From Candidatus Pantoea soli (GTDB taxonomy: Bacteria > Pseudomonadota > Gammaproteobacteria > Enterobacterales > Enterobacteriaceae), in the NCBI RefSeq assembly GCF_007833795.1, contig NZ_CP032702.1, positions 1,178,001-1,242,000 on the forward strand: a DNA stretch of 64,000 nucleotides, written 5' to 3'. Below the pieces are notes generated by a model that did not search any database, was not told the origin of the DNA, and saw only the letters and a list, made by a program, of their open reading frames with translations. A program made the translations under genes and the position numbers. Positions 1 to 9,435 of the stretch are shown in pieces (positions within the stretch are counted from its first letter, which is position 1; each line of letters begins with the position of its first letter).

Positions 1-554
1 GCGTCGCCATGATGCGCGTCAAGGTTGAAGTAAGCATGGTTGGTCAGGCCGACCGGGCAGGCTTTATCGGTGTGCGCCGTATAGCGAATTGAAACGCAGT
101 TATCGTCATCCAGCTGGTAAATGACATCGGCAATCAGATTGCCGGGATAGCCCTGATCGCCATCCGGCGAGTCGATACGATAGTGGACTTCGCTGTCGCT
201 CTGGCTGAGGATCTGCCAGCGGCGTTTATCAAACCCCTCCGGCCCGCCGTGCAGCTGATGCGGCCCCTGATTGGCCGCCAGCAGCAGATTGATTTTTTTC
301 AGCTCGGCAGAGGCGATGCGGTTGGCATAGCGCCCGACCGTGGCACCCAGATAGGCATCCTGATGCAGATAATCAGACGGCGTGGCGCAGCCCAGCAGCG
401 CCTCACGTACGCTGCCATCCTGCATCGGCACGCGCGCCGAGAGCCAGGTGGCGCCCCAGTCCATAAACGTGGCGACCATACCGTTGCGATTGCGCAGTAC
501 CGTGATGCGCCACGGCTGTCCGTCGGGCGCGTGAGAATTGACGTCGCTTACCAT
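1..554 (-). CDS. galM: Aldose 1-epimerase (galactose mutarotase), 3' end cut by window
   Basis: Interconverts the alpha and beta anomers of galactose and feeds alpha-galactose to GalK in the Leloir pathway, in the cytoplasm. About 184 N-terminal codons are present of the roughly 345 usual for the family; the rest lies beyond base 1. Visible family motifs are [13 protein letters not shown] (first active-site His) and TNHAYFNL (second active-site His). The ATG at 554-552 overlaps the galK stop codon (550-548), which fixes the start and indicates translational coupling as the last gene of a galT-galK-galM operon. Identity is confident; the C-terminal catalytic Glu cannot be checked because it is outside the window. 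Confidence 0.93.
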   Translation of the reverse strand, partial: MVSDVNSHAPDGQPWRITVLRNRNGMVATFMDWGATWLSARVPMQDGSVREALLGCATPSDYLHQDAYLGATVGRYANRIASAELKKINLLLAANQGPHQLHGGPEGFDKRRWQILSQSDSEVHYRIDSPDGDQGYPGNLIADVIYQLDDDNCVSIRYTAHTDKACPVGLTNHAYFNLDAHHGD

Positions 555-1696
555 TCGCCGGCTCCTGCAGAAGCTTTGCAGACGTAAAACGTCTCTTTGA
601 TGCCGGTCTGCGCTTCGTATTTTTCCGCCACGGCCGCTTTCACCTGATCCACCATGCCCGCCGGCATCAGTGCCACGATGCAGCCACCAAAGCCGCCGCC
701 GGTCATGCGTACGCCGCCGTGCGTGCCGATTTCCGCTTTTACAATTTCCACCAGCTGGTCGATGGGGGGCACGGTGATTTCAAAGTCATCGCGCATGGAG
801 GCGTGTGATTCCGCCATCAGCTCGCCCATACGCTGCAGGTCGCCGTGGCTGAGGGCGTCAGCGGCTTCCAGCGTGCGCGCGTTCTCGGTAATGACGTGAC
901 GCACGCGTTTTGCCACGCGCTTATCCAGCTGATGCTCAGCGGCGGTAAACTCCTCCAGCGTGACATCGCGCAGCGCCGGCTTATTGAAAAAGCGCGCCCC
1001 GGCTTCACACTGTTCGCGACGGGTGTTGTATTCACTGCCCACCAGCGTACGGCGGAAATTGGAGTTGATAATCACCACCGCCACATCCTGCGGCAGGGAG
1101 ACGGCGCGGGTGCTCAGCGTGCGGCAGTCCAGCAGCATGGCGTGGTCCGGCTGGCCGAGCGCGGAGATGAGCTGATCCATAATGCCGCAGTTGCAGCCGA
1201 CAAACTGGTTTTCCGCTTCCTGACCGTTCACCGCAATGGCGGCACCATCCAGCGGCAGCTGATACAGCTGGCGGAACACGGTGCCAACCGCCACTTCCAG
1301 CGAGGCCGAGGAGCTGAGGCCGGCACCCTGCGGCACGTTGCCGCTGATCACCATATCCACACCGCCAAAGCTGGCGTCACGCTTCTGCAGATGTTTCACC
1401 ACCCCGCGCACATAGTTCGCCCACATCGGCGCTTCAACCGGCTCGATAGGCGCATCCAGTGAGAAGCTATCCTGCTCATGGTCATAATCCACGGCAATCA
1501 CGCGCACCTGACGATCGTCACGGCGCGCGCAGGCAATCACGGTCTGATAGTCAATGGCACACGGCAGCACAAAACCGTCGTTGTAATCGGTGTGTTCGCC
1601 GATCAGGTTCACGCGGCCCGGCGCCTGAATACTGTGCGTAGCCTGGTAGCCGAATGCGTCAGCGAACGCCTGTTGGGTAACTGATTTTAAAGACAT
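548..1696 (-). CDS. galK: Galactokinase
   Basis: Phosphorylates alpha-D-galactose to galactose-1-phosphate with ATP; second gene of the operon. The 382-residue protein has the normal length and all three GHMP-kinase motifs: the N-terminal galactokinase signature [16 protein letters not shown] (about residues 27-42), the ATP-binding motif [14 protein letters not shown] (near 120-135), and the C-terminal MTGGGFGGC. The start ATG overlaps the galT stop by one base (TAATG), so galT, galK and galM are tightly coupled. No anomalies seen; expression should follow the GalR-type operators in front of galT. Confidence 0.98.
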   Translation of the reverse strand: MSLKSVTQQAFADAFGYQATHSIQAPGRVNLIGEHTDYNDGFVLPCAIDYQTVIACARRDDRQVRVIAVDYDHEQDSFSLDAPIEPVEAPMWANYVRGVVKHLQKRDASFGGVDMVISGNVPQGAGLSSSASLEVAVGTVFRQLYQLPLDGAAIAVNGQEAENQFVGCNCGIMDQLISALGQPDHAMLLDCRTLSTRAVSLPQDVAVVIINSNFRRTLVGSEYNTRREQCEAGARFFNKPALRDVTLEEFTAAEHQLDKRVAKRVRHVITENARTLEAADALSHGDLQRMGELMAESHASMRDDFEITVPPIDQLVEIVKAEIGTHGGVRMTGGGFGGCIVALMPAGMVDQVKAAVAEKYEAQTGIKETFYVCKASAGAGEW

Positions 1697-2739
1697 TATT
1701 GCGCCTCACGGAAATGGATATCGCTGACAGAACGCAGACGTTCCGCTGCCTGTTCCGCCGTTAAATCACGTTGGGTTTCAGCCAGCATTTCATAGCCAAC
1801 CATAAATTTACGCACCGTGGCTGAGCGCAGCAGCGGCGGATAGAAGTGCGCGTGCAGCTGCCAGTGATCGTTGCTCTCGCCGTTAAACGGCGCGCCGTGC
1901 CAGCCCATGGAGTAGGGGAAAGAGCACTGGAACAGATTATCGTAGCGGCTGGTGAGCCGTTTCAGCGCCAGCGCCAGATCGCTGCGCTGTGCGTCATCAA
2001 GATCGGTCAGACGTTTGATGTGCGCTTTCGGCAGCAGCAGGGTTTCAAACGGCCAGGCCGCCCACCACGGCACCACAGCCAGCCAGTGCGCCGTTTCTAC
2101 CACCGTGCGGCTGCCATCCTGCTGTTCGCGCGCCAGGTAATCCAGCAGCATCGGCGATCCGTTCTGCGCAAAGTAGCGGCGCTGGTGCGCGTCCTCTTTC
2201 TGCGCTTCGTTTGGCAGGAAGCTGTTGGCCCAGATTTGTCCGTGCGGATGCGGGTTAGAACAGCCCATCGCCGCGCCTTTGTTTTCAAACACCTGGACCC
2301 AGGGATAGTGCTGTCCCAGTTCGGCGGTCTGCTCCTGCCAGGTGCGTACGATGGCTTCAAGGTTGCTCAGCGGCAGCTCCGGCAGCGTTTTGCTGTGATC
2401 CGGTGAGAAGCAGATAACGCGACTGGTGCCGCGTGCGCTTTCGCAGCGCATCAGCAGATCGTCGCTTTCCGGCGCGTCCGGCGTGTCGGTCATCAGCGCT
2501 GCGAAATCATTGGTGAACACGTAAGTGTTTTTATAATCGGGATTTTTATCACCGGTGATGCGCGTGTTTCCGGCGCACAGGAAGCAATCAGGATCGTGCG
2601 CGGGCAGGCTCTCCAGCGCCGGCGTCTCCTGTGCACCCTGCCACGGACGTTTTGCCCGGTGCGGTGAAACCAGCACCCATTGATCGATCAACGGGTTATA
2701 ACGGCGATGCGGATGATCGACCGGGTTAAATTTTTCCAT
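1696..2739 (-). CDS. galT: Galactose-1-phosphate uridylyltransferase
   Basis: Exchanges UMP between UDP-glucose and galactose-1-phosphate, giving UDP-galactose and glucose-1-phosphate. The 347-residue protein shows the HIT-type active site NPHPHGQIW with the nucleotidylated His of the His-Pro-His triad, an N-terminal CFLCAGN metal-binding pair, and the C-terminal [17 protein letters not shown] segment typical of bacterial GalT. An AGGA Shine-Dalgarno lies about 8 bases before the ATG at 2739. It is the first gene of the operon here: in E. coli galE precedes galT, but no galE lies between galT and modF in this window. The UDP-galactose formed must therefore be epimerised by a GalE encoded elsewhere. 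Confidence 0.98.
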   Translation of the reverse strand: MEKFNPVDHPHRRYNPLIDQWVLVSPHRAKRPWQGAQETPALESLPAHDPDCFLCAGNTRITGDKNPDYKNTYVFTNDFAALMTDTPDAPESDDLLMRCESARGTSRVICFSPDHSKTLPELPLSNLEAIVRTWQEQTAELGQHYPWVQVFENKGAAMGCSNPHPHGQIWANSFLPNEAQKEDAHQRRYFAQNGSPMLLDYLAREQQDGSRTVVETAHWLAVVPWWAAWPFETLLLPKAHIKRLTDLDDAQRSDLALALKRLTSRYDNLFQCSFPYSMGWHGAPFNGESNDHWQLHAHFYPPLLRSATVRKFMVGYEMLAETQRDLTAEQAAERLRSVSDIHFREAQ

Positions 2740-2830
2740 AACAAGTCCTGGTAAACGGCAAACAATGAAAAATCACTGCCTCCAACGTAGCACACAGGGC
2801 GACGTGAAAGCGTGATCCAGTCTGGATAAA

Positions 2831-2844
2831 TGGTATCGTTTACA
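2831..2844. promoter_or_regulatory. GalR/GalS-type operator, proximal copy
   Basis: TGGTATCGTTTACA matches the LacI-family gal operator pattern TG-N-AA-N-CG-N-TT-N-CA at all but one of the fixed positions. It lies about 90 bases before the galT start. Together with the second copy 78 bases away (centre to centre) it resembles the two-operator arrangement of E. coli gal, where GalR dimers bridge OE and OI. Assignment to GalR or GalS is inferred. Confidence 0.6.
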
Positions 2845-2908
2845 CAAGGTGACGATTCTCATTTTGTGGGGTTGAGTGTCACAATTGCTGAATAAGCCCG
2901 CAATGAAA

Positions 2909-2922
2909 TGGTAGCGGTTACA
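2909..2922. promoter_or_regulatory. GalR/GalS-type operator, distal copy
   Basis: TGGTAGCGGTTACA shows the same TGGTA-N-CG-N-TTACA pattern as the proximal copy, differing only at the two variable positions. It lies about 170 bases before galT. Two near-identical 14-mers 78 bases apart in an otherwise empty gap are unlikely to be chance and support repressor control of galTKM. Confidence 0.6.
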
Positions 2923-3149
2923 TTGGCTGCCGGGCGCTGGCTGACACGCAAACCTTGCGCAGCTGCAACATGCCGGGATCGCCGGGCCGGAAAAGAATAA
3001 TCGGGCGCGCGCGCGGCCCGCCGGCAAAGCGGGCAGCGGCATGGCGCAGGGCAGGCGGCGGCAGAGCCGAGCGCATTTTCGCCGCTGCGGCACCTGCCGT
3101 TCAGGCAGGCCCCGGCCACCATGCTCGCCACCGGGGCACGCGCTGGAGA

Positions 3150-4628
3150 TTAAACCTCGCGCAGGGCTTCCTGCTGATAAACGTAACCGTCACCCTGTTT
3201 CACAAAGCTAAGACGGTGCGTAATGCACTGCGGTGCGTCCTCCGCGTGATGCGAAACAAACAGCAGCTGCGTCCGGCCTTCGCCGATCAGCACATCGACA
3301 AACCGCCGTACCAGCTGGCGGTTGATCGGATCCAGCCCCTGCAGCGGCTCATCCAGAATCAGCAGCGTCGGATGTTTCACCAGCGCACGGGCAATCAACA
3401 CCAGCCGCTGCTGCCCCCAGGAGAGGCTGTGGAAGGGGGCATCGGCCAGCGCATTATCCATGCCGAGCAGCGCCAGCCACTGACGTGCCAGCGCCTTTTG
3501 CCGCTCCGAGACCGCCTGATACAAGCCAATCGAGTCGAAAAATCCGGAAAGGATCACGGTGCGCACGTTACAGCTAACGCGGTAATCCAGATGCAGGCTG
3601 CTGCTGACATAGCCGATGTGCTGTTTGATATCCCAGATGGTTTCGCCGCTGCCGCGCCGGATACCAAACAGCGTCAGGTCGTTGCTGTAACCCTGCGGAT
3701 GGTCACCGGTGACCAGACTGAGCAGGGTGGATTTCCCGGCCCCGTTCGGCCCGGTGATCTGCCAGTGTTCGCCCGCGCTGACCTGCCAGCTCAGGCCATG
3801 AATCACCACGTTATCACCCCAGGAGACAACGCCGTTGCGCAGCTGTACGCGCGGCGCGTTTGCTGCCAGGGCGGGCAGCCGATCCGGCGCATCCGGCTCC
3901 GGCAGCGCCATGCCCTGCAGCGTTTCGCTGTGCGCCAGCTGCGCCACCAGCGCCTCCGCAAGAATGGCCTGGCGCGCGCCAACGTGCGTCAGCGTGCCTT
4001 CGGCCAGCACGCCGACCTGCTGCACGAAATCAGGAATATCGTCAAACCGGTTCAGCACCAGCACCAGGGTGTAACCCTGCTGGTGCAGCGCCTGCAGGGT
4101 TTCCGCCAGGCTGGCGCGCGAAGCCACGTCCAGACCATCGAAAGGCTCATCCAGAATCAGCAGATCCGGCCGGGCCATCAGCGCCTGACACAGCAGCGTT
4201 TTGCGCGTCTCCCCGGTGGAAAGATACTTAAAGCGGCGTTCCAGCAGATGATGGATGCCAAACTGCTGCGCCAGCGCCGCGCAACGCGCCGCATCATTCA
4301 CCTCCTGCTGAATAATCTGCGCGGCGGTCCGGCCGGTATCGTCCTCGCCCTCGCTCAGCAAGTCGGTGTTGTTGCGTTCCCACTCTTCGCTGACCAGCGC
4401 CTGAAGCTGCTCCAGTGAAAGCCGCGTGCGGCGCTGAAAACTCGTGGTGACGCGGCCTTTACCGGGCAGCAGCTCGCCGGACAGCGCGCGCGCCAGCGAG
4501 GATTTTCCGCTGCCGTTAGCCCCGACAAACGCCCAGCTTTCGCCACGATTAAGGGTGAGCGCCTCCAGGGTGAGCGTTCGGGTAGCGCTCAGATGAAATA
4601 TGCCTTGCGAAATATGCAATGAGGCCAT
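3150..4628 (-). CDS. modF: Molybdate-operon ABC ATPase ModF (tandem nucleotide-binding domains)
   Basis: Cytoplasmic protein with two fused ABC ATPase domains. It is encoded with modE in E. coli; its exact function is unsettled, though it resembles PhrA-type proteins. Each half has a Walker A (GANGSGKSS, then GPNGAGKSTLL), a variant signature (LSTGETRK; LSWGQQRL) and a Walker B (LLILDEP in both). The frame is open further upstream to 4688, but the ATG at 4628 gives MASLHISQG, aligning with the E. coli start. It has GGA 7 bases upstream and yields 492 residues, close to the usual 490. It sits 75 bases after modE on the same strand, presumably one transcript. Confidence 0.93.
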   Translation of the reverse strand: MASLHISQGIFHLSATRTLTLEALTLNRGESWAFVGANGSGKSSLARALSGELLPGKGRVTTSFQRRTRLSLEQLQALVSEEWERNNTDLLSEGEDDTGRTAAQIIQQEVNDAARCAALAQQFGIHHLLERRFKYLSTGETRKTLLCQALMARPDLLILDEPFDGLDVASRASLAETLQALHQQGYTLVLVLNRFDDIPDFVQQVGVLAEGTLTHVGARQAILAEALVAQLAHSETLQGMALPEPDAPDRLPALAANAPRVQLRNGVVSWGDNVVIHGLSWQVSAGEHWQITGPNGAGKSTLLSLVTGDHPQGYSNDLTLFGIRRGSGETIWDIKQHIGYVSSSLHLDYRVSCNVRTVILSGFFDSIGLYQAVSERQKALARQWLALLGMDNALADAPFHSLSWGQQRLVLIARALVKHPTLLILDEPLQGLDPINRQLVRRFVDVLIGEGRTQLLFVSHHAEDAPQCITHRLSFVKQGDGYVYQQEALREV

Positions 4629-4703
4629 GATTTGTTCCATTTTCTGCATCGTATTACCCGTTGTAGCGGGCAGGATAACTGAAGTCAAATCATGGCGGGC
4701 AGA

Positions 4704-5486
4704 TCAGAGCAGTGTCGCGAGAATGGCATGTTCCGCGTTAAAAGCCGCGATGACATGCATACCGCGCTGCAGCGGCTGCTGCTGCAGCGCGTCGCTGGCG
4801 ACCGTGGCGCACAGCGTCTCGCCGCTTGCCAGTGTCATCAGCACTTCGCTGACCTGTTCGCCGGGTTCAATGGCAACAATCTGTGCGGCCAGCTGGTTAT
4901 CCTGCCCGGCTGGCTGGCGCAGCACCTGAATCCACGGGGCTTTGATCAGCAGCAGCACCTCTTTACCGCTGGCCAGCTGCAGACGATCGGCGCTGTGTGC
5001 GGTCACGGCCACGTTTACCCGCGTGCTGCCATCCGCCAGTAACACCTCTATGTGCTGCTGCACCTGCTGACAATCGCGCAGCACCACGGTACCAAACAGC
5101 TGATTGCGCGCGCTGGTCTGCAGTGAAAAGCGGGCAATGGCGGCCAGCAGGCTGTCCAGCGGCAGGCTGTCATTCTGCAGCACATCAAACGCCTTCTGCT
5201 GGATCTGCTCCATCAGCTGAAACAGCTGAATCAGGCGTTCGCCATAGCGCGTCAGCTGCGCACCGCCGCCGCCTTTGCCGCCGGTCGCGCGCGCGACCAG
5301 CGTGTGGTCGGCCAGCTGATTCATATCATTGATCGCGTCCCAGGCACTTTTGTAACTGATGCCTGCCAGCTTTGCCCCCTGACTGATGGAGCCGGTTTCC
5401 CGGATGCGCTGCAGCAGCACAATGCGGCGGGGGTCGGCAAACAGCTTCTGCTGAAGACGGATGTGAAGAGAGAGTTCGGCCTGCAT
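4704..5486 (-). CDS. modE: Molybdate-responsive transcriptional regulator ModE
   Basis: Dimeric DNA-binding protein that, with molybdate bound, represses modABC and activates moaA in E. coli. The N-terminal winged helix-turn-helix (about residues 1-120) contains GSISQGAKLAGISYKSAWDA and ATGGKGGGGAQLTRYG. The C-terminal half holds two molbindin (Mop/TOBE-like) domains, for example TSARNQLFGTV. The ATG at 5486 has a strong AAGGAG 6 bases upstream and gives the E. coli-like start MQAEL, so the in-frame ATG 24 bases upstream is rejected; length is 260 residues. Two matching inverted-repeat operators lie in this window, at modA and moaA. Confidence 0.97.
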   Translation of the reverse strand: MQAELSLHIRLQQKLFADPRRIVLLQRIRETGSISQGAKLAGISYKSAWDAINDMNQLADHTLVARATGGKGGGGAQLTRYGERLIQLFQLMEQIQQKAFDVLQNDSLPLDSLLAAIARFSLQTSARNQLFGTVVLRDCQQVQQHIEVLLADGSTRVNVAVTAHSADRLQLASGKEVLLLIKAPWIQVLRQPAGQDNQLAAQIVAIEPGEQVSEVLMTLASGETLCATVASDALQQQPLQRGMHVIAAFNAEHAILATLL

Positions 5487-5603
5487 ATCAGCTCCTTGGG
5501 TTGACGACACCAGTGTAAGGCCTAAAGTAAAAGCACGAAAAGGGCAGTGCCTTTTTTTAGCCAGCCGTTACAATCCCCTTTTTCTATTTTGCGTGAGGTT
5601 TCC

Positions 5604-5762
5604 ATGCTGGAATTATTGAAAAGCCTGGCTGTGGCCATCATCATGGTGCCAATTGTAATGGCCATTATGCTTGGCCTGATTTACGGCTTGGGTGAAGTGT
5701 TTAACGTCATCTCTAAATTTGGCCGCCGCGACGATCGTCCTGCCAACAGCTCACACCACTGA
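5604..5762 (+). CDS. acrZ: AcrAB-TolC accessory small membrane protein AcrZ
   Basis: A 52-residue single-pass inner-membrane protein that in E. coli binds AcrB and broadens drug export. The chosen start [20 protein letters not shown] follows GAGG by about 7 bases and matches the family. One hydrophobic helix spans about residues 8-30, followed by the conserved [10 protein letters not shown] and a short polar tail. The frame is open 57 bases further upstream, but that extension has no family counterpart. Its place between modE and modA is the same as in E. coli. A clear terminator follows at 5770. Confidence 0.93.
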   Translation: MLELLKSLAVAIIMVPIVMAIMLGLIYGLGEVFNVISKFGRRDDRPANSSHH

Positions 5763-5769
5763 TCTTCAG

Positions 5770-5795
5770 ACGCCCGCATGCAGCGGGCGTTTTTC
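5770..5795 (+). terminator. Rho-independent terminator after acrZ
   Basis: ACGCCCGC and GCGGGCGT form an 8-base-pair GC-rich stem with the 5-base loop ATGCA, followed directly by TTTTC. It begins 7 bases after the acrZ stop and separates acrZ from the modABC promoter. Confidence 0.9.
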
Positions 5796-5850
5796 ATTCA
5801 ACTTCCTGCTGTTTTTGCCGATATAACACCGATAGCGGCTTTCCTGATTG

Positions 5851-5874
5851 CGTTGTATTATCAAATATATAACG
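5851..5874. promoter_or_regulatory. ModE operator of modABC
   Basis: CGTTGTAT and ATATAACG are inverted half-sites (one mismatch) separated by 8 bases, ending 16 bases before the modA ATG. This is the known ModE recognition pattern CGnTATAT...ATATAACG. Molybdate-loaded ModE bound here would block transcription of the uptake operon. An AGGAG Shine-Dalgarno follows immediately before modA. Confidence 0.88.
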
Positions 5875-5890
5875 TAACCAGGAGTGAACT

Positions 5891-6664
5891 ATGCTGAAAA
5901 AATATGACTGGCGGGTGGCGACAGTCGCCGTCGCGGTGTCGCTGACCGGCCAGGCCATGGCGGCAGAGAAAGTGACCGTGTTTGCCGCCGCGTCCCTGAC
6001 CAATGCGCTGCAGGATATCGCCACGCAGTATCAGAAGCAGCACGGCGTTGAGGTGGTCGCCTCTTTTGCGTCCTCATCGGTGCTGGCGCGCCAGATTGAT
6101 CAGGGTGCACCGGCCGATTTGTTTATCTCTGCCGACCAGCAGTGGATGGACGAGGTGGTGGCAAAACAGAGCGTCATTGCCAGCACGCGTCGGACGCTGC
6201 TGGGCAACGATCTGGTGCTGATTGCGCCCAAAAGCGCCGCCGCCCATTCTGTCACCCTCAACGCGCAGACCGACTGGAAAAGTCTGCTGAAAGGTGAACG
6301 GCTGGCAACCGGCGATCCGGACCATGTGCCGGCAGGCATCTATGCTAAAGAAGCGCTGCAAAAACTGGGCGCATGGGATACGCTGTCGCCGGTGCTGGCG
6401 CCGGCCAGTAACGTACGTGCCGCGCTGGCGCTGGTGGAACGCAACGAAGCGCCGTACGGCATTGTGTACGGCTCGGATGCGGTGGCCAGCCAGCAGGTGC
6501 AGGTGGTGGGGCGGTTCCCGGAAGACAGCCACAAGCCGGTGGAATATCCGCTGGCGATCGTGAAAGAACATCAGAACGCAACGGTTGAGGCCTTCTATCG
6601 CTATCTGCAGGGGCCGGATGCCGCTGCCGTGTTTAAACAGTATGGATTTACGCCGAAGCGATGA
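5891..6664 (+). CDS. modA: Molybdate ABC transporter periplasmic binding protein
   Basis: Captures molybdate or tungstate in the periplasm and delivers it to ModBC. The 257-residue precursor begins with a Sec signal peptide (basic MLKK, hydrophobic core, probable cleavage after AMA at residue 24). The mature protein shows the family signatures FAAASLTNAL and SFASSSVLARQI, the GAPADLFISAD ligand loop and the C-terminal YGIVYGSDA. The start has AGGAG 6-7 bases upstream. Its TGA overlaps the modB ATG (ATGA), so modA and modB are coupled. Regulation is by the ModE operator just upstream. Confidence 0.98.
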   Translation: MLKKYDWRVATVAVAVSLTGQAMAAEKVTVFAAASLTNALQDIATQYQKQHGVEVVASFASSSVLARQIDQGAPADLFISADQQWMDEVVAKQSVIASTRRTLLGNDLVLIAPKSAAAHSVTLNAQTDWKSLLKGERLATGDPDHVPAGIYAKEALQKLGAWDTLSPVLAPASNVRAALALVERNEAPYGIVYGSDAVASQQVQVVGRFPEDSHKPVEYPLAIVKEHQNATVEAFYRYLQGPDAAAVFKQYGFTPKR

Positions 6665-7359
6665 TATTAAGCGATCCTGAATGGCAGGCCGTTTTTCTCA
6701 GCCTGAAAGTTTCCTGCGTGGCGGTGCTGTGCAGCCTGCCGTTTGGCATCCTGATGGCCTGGGTCCTGGCGCGCTGCCGCTTTCCGGGCAAAACCCTGCT
6801 GGATAGCCTGGTCCACCTGCCGCTGGTCCTGCCACCGGTGGTGGTGGGCTATCTGCTGCTTATCGCGCTGGGGCGGCGGGGATTTATCGGCAGCTGGCTG
6901 TATGACTGGTTTGGCTTTACCTTCGCCTTCAGCTGGCGCGGCGCGGCGCTGGCGTCGGCGGTGATGGCCTTTCCGCTGATGGTGCGTGCTATTCGCCTTG
7001 CGCTGGAAGCGGTTGATACCCGGCTGGAGCAGGCGGCACGTACGCTGGGCGCCGGGCGCTGGCGGGTGTTTTTTACCATCACGCTACCGTTAACGCTGCC
7101 GGGCATCATCGCCGGTACGGTGCTGGCCTTTGCCCGCTCGCTGGGTGAGTTTGGTGCCACCATTACCTTTGTCTCTAACATACCGGGCGAGACGCGCACC
7201 ATCCCTTCTGCGATGTTTACCCTGATTGAAACCCCGGGTGCCGAAGGCATGACGTCGCGCCTGTGCGCGGTGGCGATTGCGCTGGCGCTGCTGTCGCTGC
7301 TGGCGTCAGAGCTGCTGGCGCGCTGGGGCCGCCGGCGTACCGGAGGTGCAGCATGCTGA
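6661..7359 (+). CDS. modB: Molybdate ABC transporter permease
   Basis: Inner-membrane channel subunit of ModABC, 232 residues with about five hydrophobic helices. The ABC-permease EAA loop is visible around residues 119-155 (EAARTLGA-type: [16 protein letters not shown] followed by LPLTLPGI), the site that docks onto ModC. The ATG lies inside the modA stop (4-base overlap) and the gene overlaps modC by 7 bases. These junctions define one modABC transcript. No irregularities seen. Confidence 0.98.
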   Translation: MILSDPEWQAVFLSLKVSCVAVLCSLPFGILMAWVLARCRFPGKTLLDSLVHLPLVLPPVVVGYLLLIALGRRGFIGSWLYDWFGFTFAFSWRGAALASAVMAFPLMVRAIRLALEAVDTRLEQAARTLGAGRWRVFFTITLPLTLPGIIAGTVLAFARSLGEFGATITFVSNIPGETRTIPSAMFTLIETPGAEGMTSRLCAVAIALALLSLLASELLARWGRRRTGGAAC

Positions 7360-8411
7360 CGCTGAATTTCTCCCAGCAGCTGGGTGACCACCAGCTGGAA
7401 CTGGATGTACAGATTCCCGCCAGCGGCATCACCGCCCTGTTCGGTGTCTCCGGGGCTGGCAAAACCTCGCTGATCAATGCCATTAGTGGTCTGACCCAGC
7501 CGCAGCGCGGCCAGATTCAGCTGAATGACCGCCTGCTGTATGACGCCGCCAGCGGCATTAATCTGCCGCCGGAAAAGCGTCGCATTGGCTATGTCTTTCA
7601 GGATGCGCGCCTGTTTCCGCATTACCGGGTGCGCGGCAACCTGCAATACGGCATGGCGGCAGCGATGAAACCGCAGTTTGACGCGCTGGTCGCGCTGCTG
7701 GGGCTGGAGGCGCTGCTGCAGCGCTATCCGGCTTCGCTCTCCGGCGGGGAAAAACAGCGCGTGGCGATAGGCCGGGCGCTGCTGACCGCGCCGGACATAC
7801 TGCTGATGGATGAGCCGCTGGCCTCGCTGGATCTGCCGCGCAAGCGTGAGCTGATGCCGTATCTGCAAAAACTGGCGAAGCAGGTGGATATTCCGCTGCT
7901 TTACGTTTCGCACAGCCTGGAGGAGATTCTGCAGCTGGCGGAGAACGTGCTGGTGCTGGATAACGGCCGGGTAAAGGCGTTTGGTCCGCTGGAACGGGTA
8001 TGGAGCAGCACGGCAATGCGTCCGTGGCTACCGGCGGCAGAGCGCACCAGCGTGCTGCGCGTGCAGGTGCTGGAGCAGCACCCGGATTATCCAATGACCG
8101 CGCTGTCGCTGGGCGACCAGCATATCTGGGTCAGCCGGGTGCACCAGCCGGTGAAAACCGCGCTGCGTATCCGCATTGCCTCCGCCGATGTCTCGCTGGC
8201 GCTGCAGCCGCCGCAGAACACCTCTATCCGCAATATCCTGCCGGCACAGGTGGTGGAACTGCTGGAGCTGGACGATCAGGTGGAGGTCAAGCTGCGCATC
8301 GGCATCAGCGAGCTGTGGGCGCGCATCTCACCCTGGGCGCGTGACGAACTGAACATCCGGCCGGATCAGTGGCTGTATGCGCAGATTAAAAGCGTCTCCA
8401 TTGCCGCCTGA
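7353..8411 (+). CDS. modC: Molybdate ABC transporter ATPase
   Basis: Energises molybdate import by ATP hydrolysis at the inner face of the membrane. The N-terminal ABC domain has Walker [11 protein letters not shown], signature [15 protein letters not shown], Walker [12 protein letters not shown] and the H-loop VSHS. The C-terminal part (about 290-350) is a TOBE/Mop domain that in homologues binds oxyanion. The ATG at 7353, preceded by GGAGG, gives MLTLNFSQQ and 352 residues, matching E. coli. The longer open frame from 7263 lies inside modB and is rejected. Confidence 0.98.
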   Translation: MLTLNFSQQLGDHQLELDVQIPASGITALFGVSGAGKTSLINAISGLTQPQRGQIQLNDRLLYDAASGINLPPEKRRIGYVFQDARLFPHYRVRGNLQYGMAAAMKPQFDALVALLGLEALLQRYPASLSGGEKQRVAIGRALLTAPDILLMDEPLASLDLPRKRELMPYLQKLAKQVDIPLLYVSHSLEEILQLAENVLVLDNGRVKAFGPLERVWSSTAMRPWLPAAERTSVLRVQVLEQHPDYPMTALSLGDQHIWVSRVHQPVKTALRIRIASADVSLALQPPQNTSIRNILPAQVVELLELDDQVEVKLRIGISELWARISPWARDELNIRPDQWLYAQIKSVSIAA

Positions 8412-8428
8412 GCGGCCGTCCGGCCCGG

Positions 8429-8445
8429 GCGGATAGCGCATCCGC
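8429..8445. terminator. Weak hairpin between convergent modC and ybhA
   Basis: GCGGAT and ATCCGC form a 6-base-pair stem around AGCGC in the 56-base gap between the two convergent stop codons. Neither side carries a T-run, so a role as a bidirectional or Rho-assisted terminator is only suggested by position. Confidence 0.3.
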
Positions 8446-8467
8446 ACCGGACAGGATCGCCTGCCTG

Positions 8468-9286
8468 TTACAGCACTTCCTGATAGATAACGGCGGCAAT
8501 GCCCGGCTCCAGATTGGTGCCGATCACTTTCTTTGCCCGCGCCTTAATGGCGTCATCGGCGTTACCCATCGCCACGCCGAGGCCGACCTGTTCCAGCATG
8601 CTGAGATCGTTATAGTTATCGCCAAATGCCAGCACGTCCTGCATGCTCAGGCCCTGGCTGGCGACCCATTGCGCCAGGCGTTTGCCTTTGCTGTTGCCGG
8701 CCTGGGCGATGTCCACCTGATCGTGCCACGACCATTCGCAGGCCAGCCCCAGCTCCGCTTCAGTGCGTTCGGCAAACTGCTGCAGCGCACGGGTGTCCGG
8801 ATGCGACAGGGCAAATTTCCAGATTGCGTGTGCCTCCTGCGCTGCCTGCGCCAGGCTGGGCACCTGCAGGAACACCGGACGCTGGGCTTCCGGCAGCGAC
8901 TGTGCCCAGTTCAGGGTACGCGTGACGTGGCCGGTGGGTTCCTGATACAGCATGGCGTCATCGACATACAGCAGGCCGTGAATCTTCTCCTGATCGAGCA
9001 TCTCAATCACGCGGCCCGCCTGGCTTTTCGCCAGCGGGTCAGAAGCCAGCACCTTTTTTGCCTGATAATCATACAAATAGGTGCCATTACAGCAGATTGC
9101 GGGTGTATCCAGCTGCAGCGCCTGATAAAAAGGGTGAATGGCGCAGTGATGGCGTCCGGTCACAATCAATACTTTGACGCCGGCCTGTTGCGCGCGCGCA
9201 AGGGCTGTAATTGATTCCGGCAGAATGGTTTTATTCGGTGTCAGCAGGGTGCCGTCAAGGTCAAGGGCGATTACGCGGTAGCTCAT
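8468..9286 (-). CDS. ybhA: Pyridoxal phosphate phosphatase, HAD superfamily (Cof type)
   Basis: Cytoplasmic HAD-like hydrolase; the E. coli homologue dephosphorylates pyridoxal phosphate and other small phosphates. The 272-residue protein shows motif I DLDGTLLTP with the nucleophilic Asp at its start, motif II IVTGRHH, the conserved Lys region GNSKGKRL, and motif IV FGDNYNDLSML binding magnesium. The type-II cap sequence (AICCNGTYLYDY and ECWSWHDQVD-like CEWSWHDQVDIA) matches YbhA closely. It is a single gene convergent with modC and divergent from pgl. Confidence 0.95.
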   Translation of the reverse strand: MSYRVIALDLDGTLLTPNKTILPESITALARAQQAGVKVLIVTGRHHCAIHPFYQALQLDTPAICCNGTYLYDYQAKKVLASDPLAKSQAGRVIEMLDQEKIHGLLYVDDAMLYQEPTGHVTRTLNWAQSLPEAQRPVFLQVPSLAQAAQEAHAIWKFALSHPDTRALQQFAERTEAELGLACEWSWHDQVDIAQAGNSKGKRLAQWVASQGLSMQDVLAFGDNYNDLSMLEQVGLGVAMGNADDAIKARAKKVIGTNLEPGIAAVIYQEVL

Positions 9287-9435
9287 TACACTGTCCGTCC
9301 GGGTATGGGCAAAGCGTTAAGTCTACACCCGGCAGTGGCCCGGAGACAAAAAACAGGGCACGAATCACCCCGGCGCCCCCCGAATAAACACGCTACAGTT
9401 AACTCTTTTCATCAGGCAGCGAAAAAGGAAAACGC

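Larger units (their letters stand above)
2740..3149. other. galT-modF intergenic region; galE absent
   Basis: This 410-base gap sits where E. coli carries galE. I find no galE-like reading frame or recognisable remnant on either strand. The galT-proximal half holds two GalR-type operators (listed separately). The modF-proximal half (about 2955-3149) is very GC-rich and contains two short hairpins, CCTGCC/GGCAGG near 3093-3109 and GCCCCGG/CCGGGGC at 3109-3115 with 3131-3137. These could end modF transcription, but neither is followed by a T-run on the minus strand. Confidence 0.6.

Noticed and set aside
2955..4418. Long plus-strand open frame antisense to modF
   Set aside because: Shadow of the GC-rich modF frame: low-complexity Arg/Gln-rich translation, no ribosome site, no family resemblance.
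5540..5575. AAAGGGCAGTGCCTTTTTTT as a terminator in the modE-acrZ gap
   Set aside because: The possible stem leaves almost no loop, and no gene ends there; both neighbours start from this region.
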